Part shown: positions 16,421-24,894 of the stretch, one piece after another
Layout of the letters: each line of letters opens with the position of its first letter
How positions within the stretch are numbered: position 1 is the stretch's first letter
Source of the DNA: Syntrophobacteraceae bacterium
GTDB lineage: Bacteria; Desulfobacterota; Syntrophobacteria; Syntrophobacterales; Syntrophobacteraceae
Length of the DNA: 41,996 bases
Assembly (NCBI GenBank): GCA_003165235.1
Contig: PLSV01000401.1
Coordinates: 1-41,996, forward strand
Direction of reading: 5' to 3'
Program-made: the position numbers and the translations under genes
Notes under the pieces: generated by a model
What the model was told of the DNA's origin: nothing
What the model saw: only the letters and a program-made list of their open reading frames with translations
Databases searched by the model: none

Positions 16421-17668
16421 ATGAACAAGAGAGCAATTTTCAGGCCTGCCTTCATCGCGTTCCTGGTTTTGATTATGGCGCCGCCAACCGGAGTCTTGGG
16501 ACAAGAGACAGGCACACCCGCGGCGTATAAACCGGAAGAGTTGAATCAGATGCTTGCTCCAATAGCCCTTTACCCCGATTCCATGCTCGCCAACGTACTG
16601 GTAGCGGCCACTTTCCCGCTGGAGGTCGTGTCGGCGGACCGTTGGGTAAAGCAAAACAAGGACATGAAGGGAGACCAGCTTAACGCAGCCCTGGACAAGA
16701 TGAAATGGGACCTCAGTGTGAAAGCGCTGGCGCCCTTTCCACAAGTTCTTGCCATGATGAGCGAAAAGCTGGATTGGACTCAGACGTTGGGTGAGGCTTT
16801 CCTGGCTCAGCAGCCGGACGTCATGGACACCGTCCAGAAGCTGCGCGCAAAGGCTCAGGCTGAAGGTAATCTGAAAACCACGCAGGAGCAGAAGGTGCAA
16901 GTCAAAGGGCAAGCCATTGTGATCGAACCTGCCAGCCCGACCGTGGTCTATGTGCCCACCTATAACCCGGCGGTTGTCTACGGCGCCTGGCCTTACCCGG
17001 CTTATCCTCCTTATCCTTACTATCCTTACGGAGGGGCCGTTGCTGCTGGAGTAATCGGCTTTGCCGCCGGCGTGGCTGTCGGGGCCGCCTGGAACAATGG
17101 TTGGGGCAACTGGAACTGGGGCGGCGGGTCAATGAACGTCAATGTAAACCGCAACACGAACATCAATAGCAACCGCGTTTCACATCATCAGACCGGGAAA
17201 TGGAACCAGTCCGCTCGCAACGGAAGCGTCGCAACCCGGCCCTCTGCAGGGCACGGAGGCACAGGCGCAGGAGCAGGAGGTGGCAGGAACGATTTTCGCG
17301 GCAACACCCCGAGCCAGCGCCCATCGGCAGGGGCTGGTGGACCTAGTGCATCGCAGCGGCCATCGGCAGGGGCCGGGCGGCCTGGTGCATCGCAGCCCCC
17401 ATCTCAGAGGCCGGGACAGGGCGCTTCGGCCAGACCAACCTCAGCCTCCCTGCAGCAGGGTCTCCAGCAGCGTGGGAGCGGAGGGGCGTTCCAGGGTGTG
17501 GGGAGCGGTGGGGATGCCAGGATGAGTTCGAACCGGGGTCTTTCGAGCCGCCAGGGCTCCCCGGGAGGATTTGGCGGTCAAAGGTCCGGTGGTGGCGGGC
17601 GCCAGGGCGGTTTCTCTGGTGGTGGCGGAGGTGGTGGCCGTGGCGGCGGAGGAGGAGGCCGCAGGTAG
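16421..17668 (+). CDS. DUF3300 exported protein with Gly/Ser/Arg-rich tail (copy 1)
   Basis: The 415-aa protein has a signal peptide (about 1-26). The conserved DUF3300 region follows (about 33-190): ELNQMLAPIALYPDSMLANVLVAAT-type text, then VVYVPTYNPAVVYG. After that come a Tyr/Pro-rich stretch (AYPPYPYYPYGG), a Gly/Ala helix, an Asn/Trp-rich part and a long low-complexity tail with repeated RPSAGAGxPGASQ units ending in poly-Gly. ATG 16421 follows AAAAGGAGAG; an upstream in-frame GTG or ATG lacks such a site. Family function is unknown, but it is usually encoded beside DUF2950, as here, 92 bp downstream. A second copy lies at 23485, and the 75-bp leaders of the two copies are clearly homologous. 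Confidence 0.88.
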   Translation: MNKRAIFRPAFIAFLVLIMAPPTGVLGQETGTPAAYKPEELNQMLAPIALYPDSMLANVLVAATFPLEVVSADRWVKQNKDMKGDQLNAALDKMKWDLSVKALAPFPQVLAMMSEKLDWTQTLGEAFLAQQPDVMDTVQKLRAKAQAEGNLKTTQEQKVQVKGQAIVIEPASPTVVYVPTYNPAVVYGAWPYPAYPPYPYYPYGGAVAAGVIGFAAGVAVGAAWNNGWGNWNWGGGSMNVNVNRNTNINSNRVSHHQTGKWNQSARNGSVATRPSAGHGGTGAGAGGGRNDFRGNTPSQRPSAGAGGPSASQRPSAGAGRPGASQPPSQRPGQGASARPTSASLQQGLQQRGSGGAFQGVGSGGDARMSSNRGLSSRQGSPGGFGGQRSGGGGRQGGFSGGGGGGGRGGGGGGRR

Positions 17669-17760
17669 CGGGTGGCTTCCGATCACAATAATTGCGTTCA
17701 TTTAGTCGGGAATGAAGACGCCGAATTTATGACAAACCCTGTCTTAGGGAGGATTAAATA

Positions 17761-18804
17761 ATGCTTCTACTCAAAAAAAACAGGGAAAGGCAGCGTGTGT
17801 TTTTCCTGGGGTTAGCCATCGGTATTATGGCTTCCCTGATATCCGTTTTGTTTTGTGACAGCGCATCAGCACTTAGGGGGGGACCTATTATTGTGCCAAG
17901 CGACGCGTACGAGAAAAGCCAGGCGACCTTCAAGTCCCCTGAAGAAGCCGTCAAAGCACTGGTTGAGGCCCTTAGCGCAAATGACGAGAAGAAGTTTCTG
18001 GCCATCTTCGGTTCTGGTCCCGGGGCAAAACAACTCATAAGCTCTGGAGACGAAGTTGCCGACAGAGCCGGCCGCGAGCGTTTTCTCCAGGCGTATCAGG
18101 AAAAGAACCGGATAGCAGAGGTCAGCAGTAATAAGGCGGTTCTTGAAATAGGGGACGAAGCCTGGCCTTTTCCGATTCCAATCGAAAGGGTTGGGAAGGA
18201 TTGGCGGTTTTCCGCAAAGCACGGCAAAGAAGAGCTTTTGAACCGCAGGATCGGCAAGAATGAGCTTAGCGCCATCCAGGTCTGCCTGGCATACGTTGAC
18301 GCCCAGCGAGAATATGCCTCGAAGGACCGAAATAGCGACGGGGTCCTCGAATACGCACAGAAGTTTTTGAGTGAGCCTGATAAGAAGGACGGCCTTTACT
18401 GGGAGGCCAAGGAAGGCGAGGAGCAGAGCCCCCTTGGACCGTTGATCGGAGAGGCTAAAAAGGAGGGGTACAAGAAAAAAGCGGGTAATGAGCCCTCCCC
18501 CTATCACGGCTATTTCTACAAGATCCTGAAGGCCCAGGGCAAAAGAGCACCCCGAGGCGTATACAACTACGTTATCAGCGGCAGAATGATCGGCGGGTTT
18601 GCCATGGTAGCCTATCCTGCGGGTTACGGATCATCGGGAATCAAGACTTTCATCGTCAGCCATGATGGCGTTGTATACGAAAAGGACATGGGCAAAAATA
18701 CGGCATCCATCGCACAGGAGATGAAAAAGTTCGACCCCGACAGGGGCTGGCGCAAGGTGGAAAGTAAGTATGTGGAGATCTCGGGTAAAAAGAGTGGAGA
18801 TTAG
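17761..18804 (+). CDS. DUF2950 exported protein (copy 1)
   Basis: The 347-aa protein has a signal peptide (about 8-38, ending DSASA). The mature domain is conserved throughout its length with the copy at 24895, for example RRIGKNELSAIQVCLAYVDAQ, GYFYKILKAQG, GGFAMVAYPAGYGSSGI and KFDPDRGWRKVES. This is the DUF2950 family, periplasmic and of unknown function, commonly paired with DUF3300. It follows the DUF3300 gene by 92 bp and has GGGAGG (17747-17752) upstream of its ATG. The pair is probably co-transcribed. Confidence 0.88.
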   Translation: MLLLKKNRERQRVFFLGLAIGIMASLISVLFCDSASALRGGPIIVPSDAYEKSQATFKSPEEAVKALVEALSANDEKKFLAIFGSGPGAKQLISSGDEVADRAGRERFLQAYQEKNRIAEVSSNKAVLEIGDEAWPFPIPIERVGKDWRFSAKHGKEELLNRRIGKNELSAIQVCLAYVDAQREYASKDRNSDGVLEYAQKFLSEPDKKDGLYWEAKEGEEQSPLGPLIGEAKKEGYKKKAGNEPSPYHGYFYKILKAQGKRAPRGVYNYVISGRMIGGFAMVAYPAGYGSSGIKTFIVSHDGVVYEKDMGKNTASIAQEMKKFDPDRGWRKVESKYVEISGKKSGD

Positions 18805-18879
18805 ATCTTCAAGCTGTCTCCAAAACTATTTCTCATATTTTTGTCCTGTGGTCCGTTTCGGTGATTGTCCCACAGGGGC

Positions 18880-19420
18880 TCGTATTATCAATGCGGACCA
18901 GTCCCCTGCAAGCGGCATCCATGCTTTTGCAGCGCCAGCTCAAGCCGAGGCCGGTTCGTCGATGCGGTAACCGGTGAACGGTTGGCGGCTTCAGTGGACA
19001 AGCGCGAAGTGGGGATGTCTGTGAAGGCGGGCGACAAGGTCAAGGTGGAATATGTCGAAGAGTTGGCGGTTTTCGTGAAAAAGGTCCTTATGCCTGAAGA
19101 GGCAGAGGCATTGCAGACCGTCGCCCTGGCGCCAAAGGGGAAGATGCTTGGCGGTGTCGTTGCAAACACCTTTCAGATCCAGGCGAACGTCGAAGGCATC
19201 AATTACAGGAAACGAACCGTCACCCTCAAGGGACCCGATGGAAAGACACAGACCTTCAAAGTGGGTAAGGAGGAAAAACTTCAAACAGGTCAAAAAGGTT
19301 GACCAGGTAGTGCTGCAGGTAACGGAAGCTATTGCTCTGGAAGTTGAGAAAAACCGTACTCTGGAGATCCGATACGTGCAAGTTTCATTTGTTTTTTTTC
19401 GTAACGGCAGCCCAGGTTCG
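18880..19420 (+). pseudogene. Decayed exported protein gene (at least two frameshifts)
   Basis: One frame at about 18900-18970 looks like the end of a signal peptide (HAFAAPAQAEAGSS) but stops at 18968-18970. A second frame then carries most of a small two-repeat beta domain (VKAGDKVKVEYVEELAVFV, then RKRTVTLKGPDGKTQTFKVG) and is thrown off near 19275. The expected end continues in a third frame (NFKQVKKVDQVVLQVTEAIALEVEK). The pattern resembles small periplasmic proteins with paired TVTLKGPDG / VKVGD motifs. Two breaks make an expressed full-length product unlikely. Confidence 0.6.
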
Positions 19421-19503
19421 GCTCTACGAAAGAAGTGGTGGGTTTGAAGCAGCAGAAGGCCCAGCCTGGGAGAGTGTGGAATTTCACAGAAGAACTCACA
19501 GAA

Positions 19504-19617
19504 ATGAAGAAGAGTATCATGAAGAATTACGGATTGAGAGCTGTTTGTCTGGCGATGGTCGGTCTTTTCGTTTTCTGCGGCGGTGAAGCGGGTGGATTAG
19601 GTGAGTGGACGCAGTAA
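19504..19617 (+). CDS. Very small exported peptide, doubtful
   Basis: This is a 37-aa frame with a signal-like N-terminus (MKKSIMKNYGLRAVCLAMVG) and a short tail with one Cys (FCGGEAGG). The Cys context is not a good lipobox. It may be the beginning of a truncated lipoprotein gene; there is no family match, and the neighbourhood is full of decayed genes. Confidence 0.25.
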   Translation: MKKSIMKNYGLRAVCLAMVGLFVFCGGEAGGLGEWTQ

Positions 19618-19748
19618 CAAACCCCGTACGAAGAGCAACAAGGTGTAAAGCGGAACGTGTAGTGCGGACAATCTGTTTTACGTGTTTTTACGGTGTACTA
19701 TGACTTTTAGGTGAATGATTTTAAGTCTTCAAAAGAGGGGGAACAATC

Positions 19749-21005
19749 ATGTTTCGAAATTGGCGAGGTGTTGTTTTATGCACGATCATAGCTCTGGCGC
19801 TGTGTGGGAGTGTTTTTGCATCTACTGCACTTTCGGTGGAGTTTCAAAAAACACCGGTGGTCTTGCAGGCTTCAGATGTGCTCCCTGGGGAATTGATTCA
19901 GGGCCCGAATTATTCCGTAAGAGCGACGGTCATAGGCGATGGTTTTATAAACACTTATGATCTGGATACCAATTACGGGCCCCTGAGGGTGGAAAGCACG
20001 GCATTGCTGTTCAAGCGGATTGGGGAGCTCAAGGCGCTCGCTCAGATAGAGCAGTTAAAAAACACAGACGTTTACATGAAATCTTTTAGGCAGGTGGCAG
20101 CAGGCCCTATCAACACTGCTCAAGGGTTGGTGCAGGACCCGTCCGGAACGGTTTCGAATGTAGCGAGCGGAATCGGGCAGTTCTTCAGTAATGTCGGCAG
20201 TGCAGTCACTTCCGACAGCGCCAACAAGGGAAGTCTTATCAATTCCGCCAGTGGACAGGCATCATACAAGAGGCAATATGCCGCCCACTTCGGGGTCGAT
20301 CCTTACACGAGCTATGAACCCCTTCAAAAAGCACTCACTGACCTGGCCTGGACAGCGGCAGCTGGGGGGTTGACGGTGAAGGCCGCTTTTATGGCGATTC
20401 CCGGCGGAGCAGGATTCACCGTTGGGGCTATGGGAACTGCAGACACTGCGACGAACCTTCTGAGTGACAAGACTCCAGCCGAACTTGCAAGCATAAACCA
20501 GAGCAGTCTTGCCGGCATGGGGGTTTCGGATGCCTCAATCCAGGCTTTTATGCAAAACACCCAGTTCGATCCTTACGAACAGACGCTGCTGGTAAGTGCA
20601 CTGGCGGGCATGACCGGCGTGAGGGATCGCGGAATATACATCGATAAGGCTGCTGCCGCATTTGAAGAGTCTGTGGCGGTGTTCCTGCGCGTGCGTGCTC
20701 AACTCATGAATCTTTATAACGGTAAGACTCAGTCTGTTAAGAGTTTTGTGGACGCCGATGGTATCCCGGTGCTCCTTACGAGCAATGGGAAGATCATGGC
20801 GATATTCCCTCTCGATTACATCGCGTGGACCCCAAATTTTGCACGAAAGGCGCAGGCGGTTTCTGCGGCCATCAAGCAAATGTCCGGGATTTCAGGCAAG
20901 GAATTATGGGTCACGGGTAAAGTAAACCCCATTGCACGAAAAGCATTGGAAGCCAAGGGTTGGAAAGTGGAAGAGCGGGTCCGGGAAAAGCTTGCGAGTA
21001 GGTAG
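19749..21005 (+). CDS. Exported protein of unknown function, 418 aa
   Basis: A signal peptide (about 1-30, ending VFAST) is followed by a long soluble protein that I do not recognise. Visible parts are a beta-rich start (VVLQASDVLPGELIQGPNYSV type), a Ser/Asn/Gly-rich middle (about 115-175) and an Ala/Gly-rich hydrophobic stretch (about 200-235). A helical region and a C-terminal ELWVTGKVNPIARKALEAKGW segment follow. The start is supported by AGAGGGGG (19733-19741) ahead of ATG 19749. It lies between the two DUF3300-DUF2950 copies, is probably periplasmic, and is followed by a GC-rich stem-loop. Confidence 0.75.
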   Translation: MFRNWRGVVLCTIIALALCGSVFASTALSVEFQKTPVVLQASDVLPGELIQGPNYSVRATVIGDGFINTYDLDTNYGPLRVESTALLFKRIGELKALAQIEQLKNTDVYMKSFRQVAAGPINTAQGLVQDPSGTVSNVASGIGQFFSNVGSAVTSDSANKGSLINSASGQASYKRQYAAHFGVDPYTSYEPLQKALTDLAWTAAAGGLTVKAAFMAIPGGAGFTVGAMGTADTATNLLSDKTPAELASINQSSLAGMGVSDASIQAFMQNTQFDPYEQTLLVSALAGMTGVRDRGIYIDKAAAAFEESVAVFLRVRAQLMNLYNGKTQSVKSFVDADGIPVLLTSNGKIMAIFPLDYIAWTPNFARKAQAVSAAIKQMSGISGKELWVTGKVNPIARKALEAKGWKVEERVREKLASR

Positions 21006-21033
21006 TTAGAAACGCTCATTGACGGCTTGTTGT

Positions 21034-21055
21034 GGGGTGGGGCCGATCCCACCCC
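21034..21055 (+). terminator. Strong GC stem-loop after the 19749 gene, weak terminator candidate
   Basis: GGGGTGGG (21034-21041) pairs perfectly with CCCACCCC (21048-21055) around a six-base loop, 29 bp after the stop codon. No T-run follows, so it is not a textbook intrinsic terminator. It could protect the mRNA 3' end. Confidence 0.35.
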
Positions 21056-21155
21056 GCGGCAGAGGGGTAAGGGTATTTGGACAAACGGAGGCTCTCAGGG
21101 CGGTAATCACCAACTCTCACTAAGGAGAAAATACGTGAGACCTTAAAGACAGAGC

Positions 21156-21416
21156 ATGAAACTGATCGCCGTAGCTGCCGTTTCAATGTTTCGGCGCCAG
21201 TTTTCCTGGGTTCCAGCAATGGCTGGGGGATTTTGCCAGGGAGACATTGCAATGTTCTGCGGAGGCGCACAGGGCCCGAAGCGGGAAATGCAGTGTCTGA
21301 AAGAGAACAAGGAACGACTCTCACCGCAATGTAAGATGCACATATTGACTGTGCTGAGAGCAAACTTGCAGGTTTGTTTGCATCTAATGCCGGGCCGAAC
21401 TTTGCGAGGCCACTGA
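21156..21416 (+). CDS. Small Cys-rich exported protein (tentative)
   Basis: The 86-aa frame has a hydrophobic start (MKLIAVAAVSM) and the pattern CQGDIAMFC - 15 residues - CLKENKERLSPQC. This resembles the Cys-rich CxxDxxxFC...CL...LSxxC repeat of small periplasmic proteins related to the GLG1-type repeat. The stretch between signal and repeat is poor, and no strong ribosome site precedes the ATG, so a frameshift or decay is possible. The repeat-like Cys spacing is the only support. Confidence 0.4.
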   Translation: MKLIAVAAVSMFRRQFSWVPAMAGGFCQGDIAMFCGGAQGPKREMQCLKENKERLSPQCKMHILTVLRANLQVCLHLMPGRTLRGH

Positions 21417-21444
21417 AACTCACAGTGGAAAAAGAGGGGCGAGG

Positions 21445-22368
21445 ATGAAAGCAAGAGTCGGAGCGTCGGTGTTTCTCCTGTTATGCCTTTTCGTGGCGCT
21501 GAGCACACATCCCGCGTGGTCAGCGGACACAACCGTGACGGGCGCAGCCTTGGAGGCTGAAGCGGAGGCCCCGGAGGCCCAATCCGCGACTGAAGTTAGT
21601 AAGCAACTCGCAAATCCGGTCACCAGTTTTTGGTCCCTGCAATTTCAACAGAACAACTACTTGCTGAACAACCCAGACCGCTACAGCCCGAACCTGCAGT
21701 TCCAGCCCGTGCTGCCGGTGTCTTTGACCAGTGATTGGAATCTGATCACGAGGCCGGTGATACCGCTCTTTGTGTCGCAGCCACACCCTGTTCTGGCAGG
21801 CTCCCCGCCTCGAATGGAAAGTGAGACCACGACCGGGTTCGGTGACATGATCCTACTTGAGATGCTCTCACCGGCTCCATCTATCGCGGGGAATTGGCTG
21901 CTCGGAGTAGGGCCGACCTTTATCTTTCCCACAGCTTCCACTGACTTCACCGGGCAGGGAAAGTGGCAGGCCGGTCCTTCGGTTGTTGTGGGCTACCTTT
22001 CCGAGAAATGGATCCTCGGGGCCTTTGTCCAGAATTGGACATCCTTTGCGGGCGACAGTAGCCGCCCCAACACGAACCAGATGAATCTTCAACCCATCGC
22101 AGCGTACTTTTTCGGTGCAGGCTGGAGCATCGGATATTCCGGCAACATACTGGCGGACTGGACGGCCGATTCCCACAACGTCTGGACTGTCCCACTGGGA
22201 CTGGGAGTCAGCAAGGTGGTGAAGTTTGGCAAGCTCCCCGTCAAAATCGGCATTGCGGGACAGTACATGCCCATTCACCCGGACGCCTTCGGACAGCAGT
22301 GGAACTTCCAACTGTCCTTCACCCCCGTGATCCCGAAGCTTATCAAGGGGACCGTCTTTTGTGAGTAA
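21445..22368 (+). CDS. Outer-membrane beta-barrel-type protein (transporter-like)
   Basis: The 307-aa protein has a signal peptide (about 1-27, ending AWSA), a short Ala/Glu-rich linker and alternating beta-strand text to the end (NLQFQPVLPVSL, WNLITRPVIPLFV, WLLGVGPTFIFP, KIGIAGQYMPI). This is typical of small barrel proteins annotated as neuromedin U-like or transporter proteins. The ATG follows AGAGGGGCGAGG. It is 48 bp upstream of a second barrel gene. The substrate is unknown. Confidence 0.72.
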   Translation: MKARVGASVFLLLCLFVALSTHPAWSADTTVTGAALEAEAEAPEAQSATEVSKQLANPVTSFWSLQFQQNNYLLNNPDRYSPNLQFQPVLPVSLTSDWNLITRPVIPLFVSQPHPVLAGSPPRMESETTTGFGDMILLEMLSPAPSIAGNWLLGVGPTFIFPTASTDFTGQGKWQAGPSVVVGYLSEKWILGAFVQNWTSFAGDSSRPNTNQMNLQPIAAYFFGAGWSIGYSGNILADWTADSHNVWTVPLGLGVSKVVKFGKLPVKIGIAGQYMPIHPDAFGQQWNFQLSFTPVIPKLIKGTVFCE

Positions 22369-22416
22369 CGCTAAGGTCCCGGTTGGGCAAGTTATTCGAA
22401 AGAGGAGGGTTTAGCC

Positions 22417-23379
22417 ATGAAGAAACTGTTTGTGTTCGTCATCGTGGTTTTCGCGTTCGGCGTTTTTCTCGTTCAGCCTTCGAGTGTCTATGCGGCAGAG
22501 GGTGGGATCGGACATTACGTACCGGGCGCCTTGGCCGATTTTGGCGATATGGCTCCGCCATCCGGATTAGCGCTCATGAATTGGTACAACTACTATAACG
22601 GCAGTGCGGGGGTGAGCGCACAATTCCCCGAGGGCGGACTTGTCGCGGCAAACTTAAGGGCCACCAGTAACGCGGAAATGGTAGGTGCAGCCTACACGTC
22701 ACAGTATGGTATTCTCGGCGGCAAGTTTGCTACCGGTTTAATCATCCCTTACATCTGGATGAATGTGACAGGCAGCATTACCGGCCCGCGGGGGAATACC
22801 TTCACCAGAACGGACTCCGCTAACGGTATGGGTGACATGGTGTTGATGCCTTTCTGGCTTAACTGGACCTGTGGCGATTTTAAATGGGCTGTGCTGCTTG
22901 ATGTCTATGCCCCAACCGGCGCATACAATACCCGTCAACTGGCTAACGTGGGACTCAATTACTGGACTTTTGAACCTGTGGTGCAGTTCAGCTACATAAG
23001 CAAGAAGATCGGACTCGAAATCAGCACTACCGCAGGTTTTGATTTCAACACGGAAAACGACGCAACCAACTACCAGAGCGGTGACGTATTCCACATTGAC
23101 GCAACTGTTGCCGAACACCTGCCTTTGTTCGGGTGCGGTATTATCGGCCTCGGCGCCAATGCATTCTACTGGGATCAGTTTACCGCCGACAGTGGCTCCG
23201 GCGCAAAGCTTGGCCCCTTCGAAACTGAAATGGCAGGCGTTGGGCCGGTGCTTTCCTACATCTCCCCCCTGATTTGCGGCCATACCATTGTGGCCGAGGT
23301 GAAGTGGTTGCCTCAAATGGATACCGCCAAGACGCTCAAAGGCGACTATGTATGGTTCAAATTGGGGCTGGCTTTCTGA
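22417..23379 (+). CDS. Beta-barrel protein of the phenol-degradation MetA / SphA-like family
   Basis: The 320-aa protein has a signal peptide (about 1-27). Barrel-like repeats follow: GGKFATGLIIPYIW, GMGDMVLMPFWLNW, WAVLLDVYAPTGAY, YWTFEPVVQFSYIS, and the end TIVAEVKWLPQMDTAKTLKG with YVWFKLGLAF. This matches the family named after meta-pathway phenol degradation and the SphA porin; no phenol genes are near, so the name says nothing about substrate. The ATG follows AAAGAGGAGG (22399-22408). The last ~110 bp recur at 38615-38724, and a more distant copy of the same C-terminus occurs at 39440-39671, so this gene family has been copied and lost locally. Confidence 0.8.
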   Translation: MKKLFVFVIVVFAFGVFLVQPSSVYAAEGGIGHYVPGALADFGDMAPPSGLALMNWYNYYNGSAGVSAQFPEGGLVAANLRATSNAEMVGAAYTSQYGILGGKFATGLIIPYIWMNVTGSITGPRGNTFTRTDSANGMGDMVLMPFWLNWTCGDFKWAVLLDVYAPTGAYNTRQLANVGLNYWTFEPVVQFSYISKKIGLEISTTAGFDFNTENDATNYQSGDVFHIDATVAEHLPLFGCGIIGLGANAFYWDQFTADSGSGAKLGPFETEMAGVGPVLSYISPLICGHTIVAEVKWLPQMDTAKTLKGDYVWFKLGLAF

Positions 23380-23484
23380 GTAGGAGTGTTGGAGTCCTTG
23401 CTACCAATATGGAAAGGTCCACCGGGGCTATTGCGCCTGAGCCGGCGGCCTCTGTATTGGCGCATCAAAAAAGGAGAGACGACA

Positions 23485-24798
23485 ATGAACAAGAGAGCAA
23501 TTTTTAGGCCTGCCTTCATCGCATTCCTGGTTTTGATTATGGCGGCGCCATCCGGAGTCCTGGCGCAGGAGACAGCCACACCCTCGGCGTATAAACCGGA
23601 AGAGTTGAACCAGATGATTGCCCCAATCGGGCTTTACCCCGACTCGCTGCTCGCTAACGTACTGGTAGCGGCGACCTTTCCTCTTGAGGTCGTGGCGGCC
23701 GACCGTTGGGTAAAGCAAAACAAGGACCTCAAGGGAGAGCAGCTAAACGCAGCCCTGGACAAGGTGAAATGGGACCTCAGCGTGAAAGCGCTGGTTCCCT
23801 TTCCACAAGTTCTTGCCATGATGAGCGAACAGTTGGAATGGACCCAGTCGCTGGGTAATGCTTTCCTGGCTCAGCAGTCGGACGTCATGGACACCGTGCA
23901 GAAACTGCGCGCCAAGGCTCAAGCCGAGGGTAATCTGAAAACCACGCAGGAGCAGAAGGTGGAAGTCAAAGGGGAAGCTATTGTGATCGAGCCTGCGAGC
24001 CCGACTGTGGTCTATGTGCCCACCTATAACCCGGCGGTTGTCTACGGCGCCTGGCCTTACCCGGCTTATCCCCCTTATCCCTACTATCCTTACGGGGGCG
24101 CCGTTGCTGCGGGAGTAATGGGCTTTGCCGCCGGCGTGGCTGTCGGGGCGGCATGGAATAACGGCTGGGGCAACTGGAACTGGGGCGGCGGGTCAATGAA
24201 CGTCAATGTAAACCGCAACACTAACATCAATGGCAACCGCGTTTCACATTATCAGACCGGGAAATGGAACGGGGGTGCTCGCAACGGAAGCGTCGCAACC
24301 CGGCCCTCTGCAGGGCGAGGAGGCACAGGTGCAGCAGGTGGCAGGAATAATTTTCGCGGCAACACCCCGAGCCAGCGGCCATCGGCAGGGGCTGGAAGAC
24401 CAGGTGCAGCGCAGCGGCCATCTCAGAAGCCGGGACAGGGCGCTTCAGTAGGGGCCGGACGCCCCGGTGCGTCCCAACTCCCGGCTCAAAGACCTGGTCA
24501 GGGTGCTTCGGCCAGACCAAGCACCTCCTCCGTGCAGCAGGGTCTCCAGAAGCGTGGGAGCGGAGGGGCATTTCAGGGTGCAGGGAGCGGCAGTAGCGCC
24601 AGGATGAGTTCTGACCGGGGTTTTTCGAGCCGCCAGGGTTCCGCTGGAGGTTTCGGCGGTCAAAGGTCCGGCGGTGGTGGCCGCCAAGGCGGTATTTCCG
24701 GTGGCGGTGGCAGTCGTGGTGGTGGCGGTTTCGGCGGTGGAGGAGGTCGCGGCGGCGGGGGCCGTGGCGGTGGAGGAGGTCGTGGTGGCCGCCGTTGA
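23485..24798 (+). CDS. DUF3300 exported protein with Gly/Ser/Arg-rich tail (copy 2)
   Basis: The 437-aa paralogue of the 16421 gene has the same signal peptide, the same DUF3300 core (QMIAPIGLYPDSLLANVLVA), the same VVYVPTYNPAVVYG and Tyr/Pro segments, and a longer repetitive tail. The tail has about four RPGA/RPSAG-type units and ends in a long poly-Gly/Arg run. Differences are spread along the coding region, so the duplication is not very recent. The leader (23409-23484) is homologous to 16345-16420, so the copied unit includes the 5' region. DUF2950 follows at 24895. Confidence 0.88.
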   Translation: MNKRAIFRPAFIAFLVLIMAAPSGVLAQETATPSAYKPEELNQMIAPIGLYPDSLLANVLVAATFPLEVVAADRWVKQNKDLKGEQLNAALDKVKWDLSVKALVPFPQVLAMMSEQLEWTQSLGNAFLAQQSDVMDTVQKLRAKAQAEGNLKTTQEQKVEVKGEAIVIEPASPTVVYVPTYNPAVVYGAWPYPAYPPYPYYPYGGAVAAGVMGFAAGVAVGAAWNNGWGNWNWGGGSMNVNVNRNTNINGNRVSHYQTGKWNGGARNGSVATRPSAGRGGTGAAGGRNNFRGNTPSQRPSAGAGRPGAAQRPSQKPGQGASVGAGRPGASQLPAQRPGQGASARPSTSSVQQGLQKRGSGGAFQGAGSGSSARMSSDRGFSSRQGSAGGFGGQRSGGGGRQGGISGGGGSRGGGGFGGGGGRGGGGRGGGGGRGGRR

Positions 24799-24894
24799 TA
24801 GCAAGCGGTTTCCAATCAAAAGAATAATGTCCACTGTCTGTGGCGGTAAAGTCACTCTCATTTATGAACATATCGCTCTAAGGAGGATCAGATA

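Noticed and set aside
17280-17668. Collagen-like or mobile repeat in the DUF3300 tail
   Set aside because: Low-complexity Gly/Ser/Arg tail shared by both paralogues; ordinary for this family.
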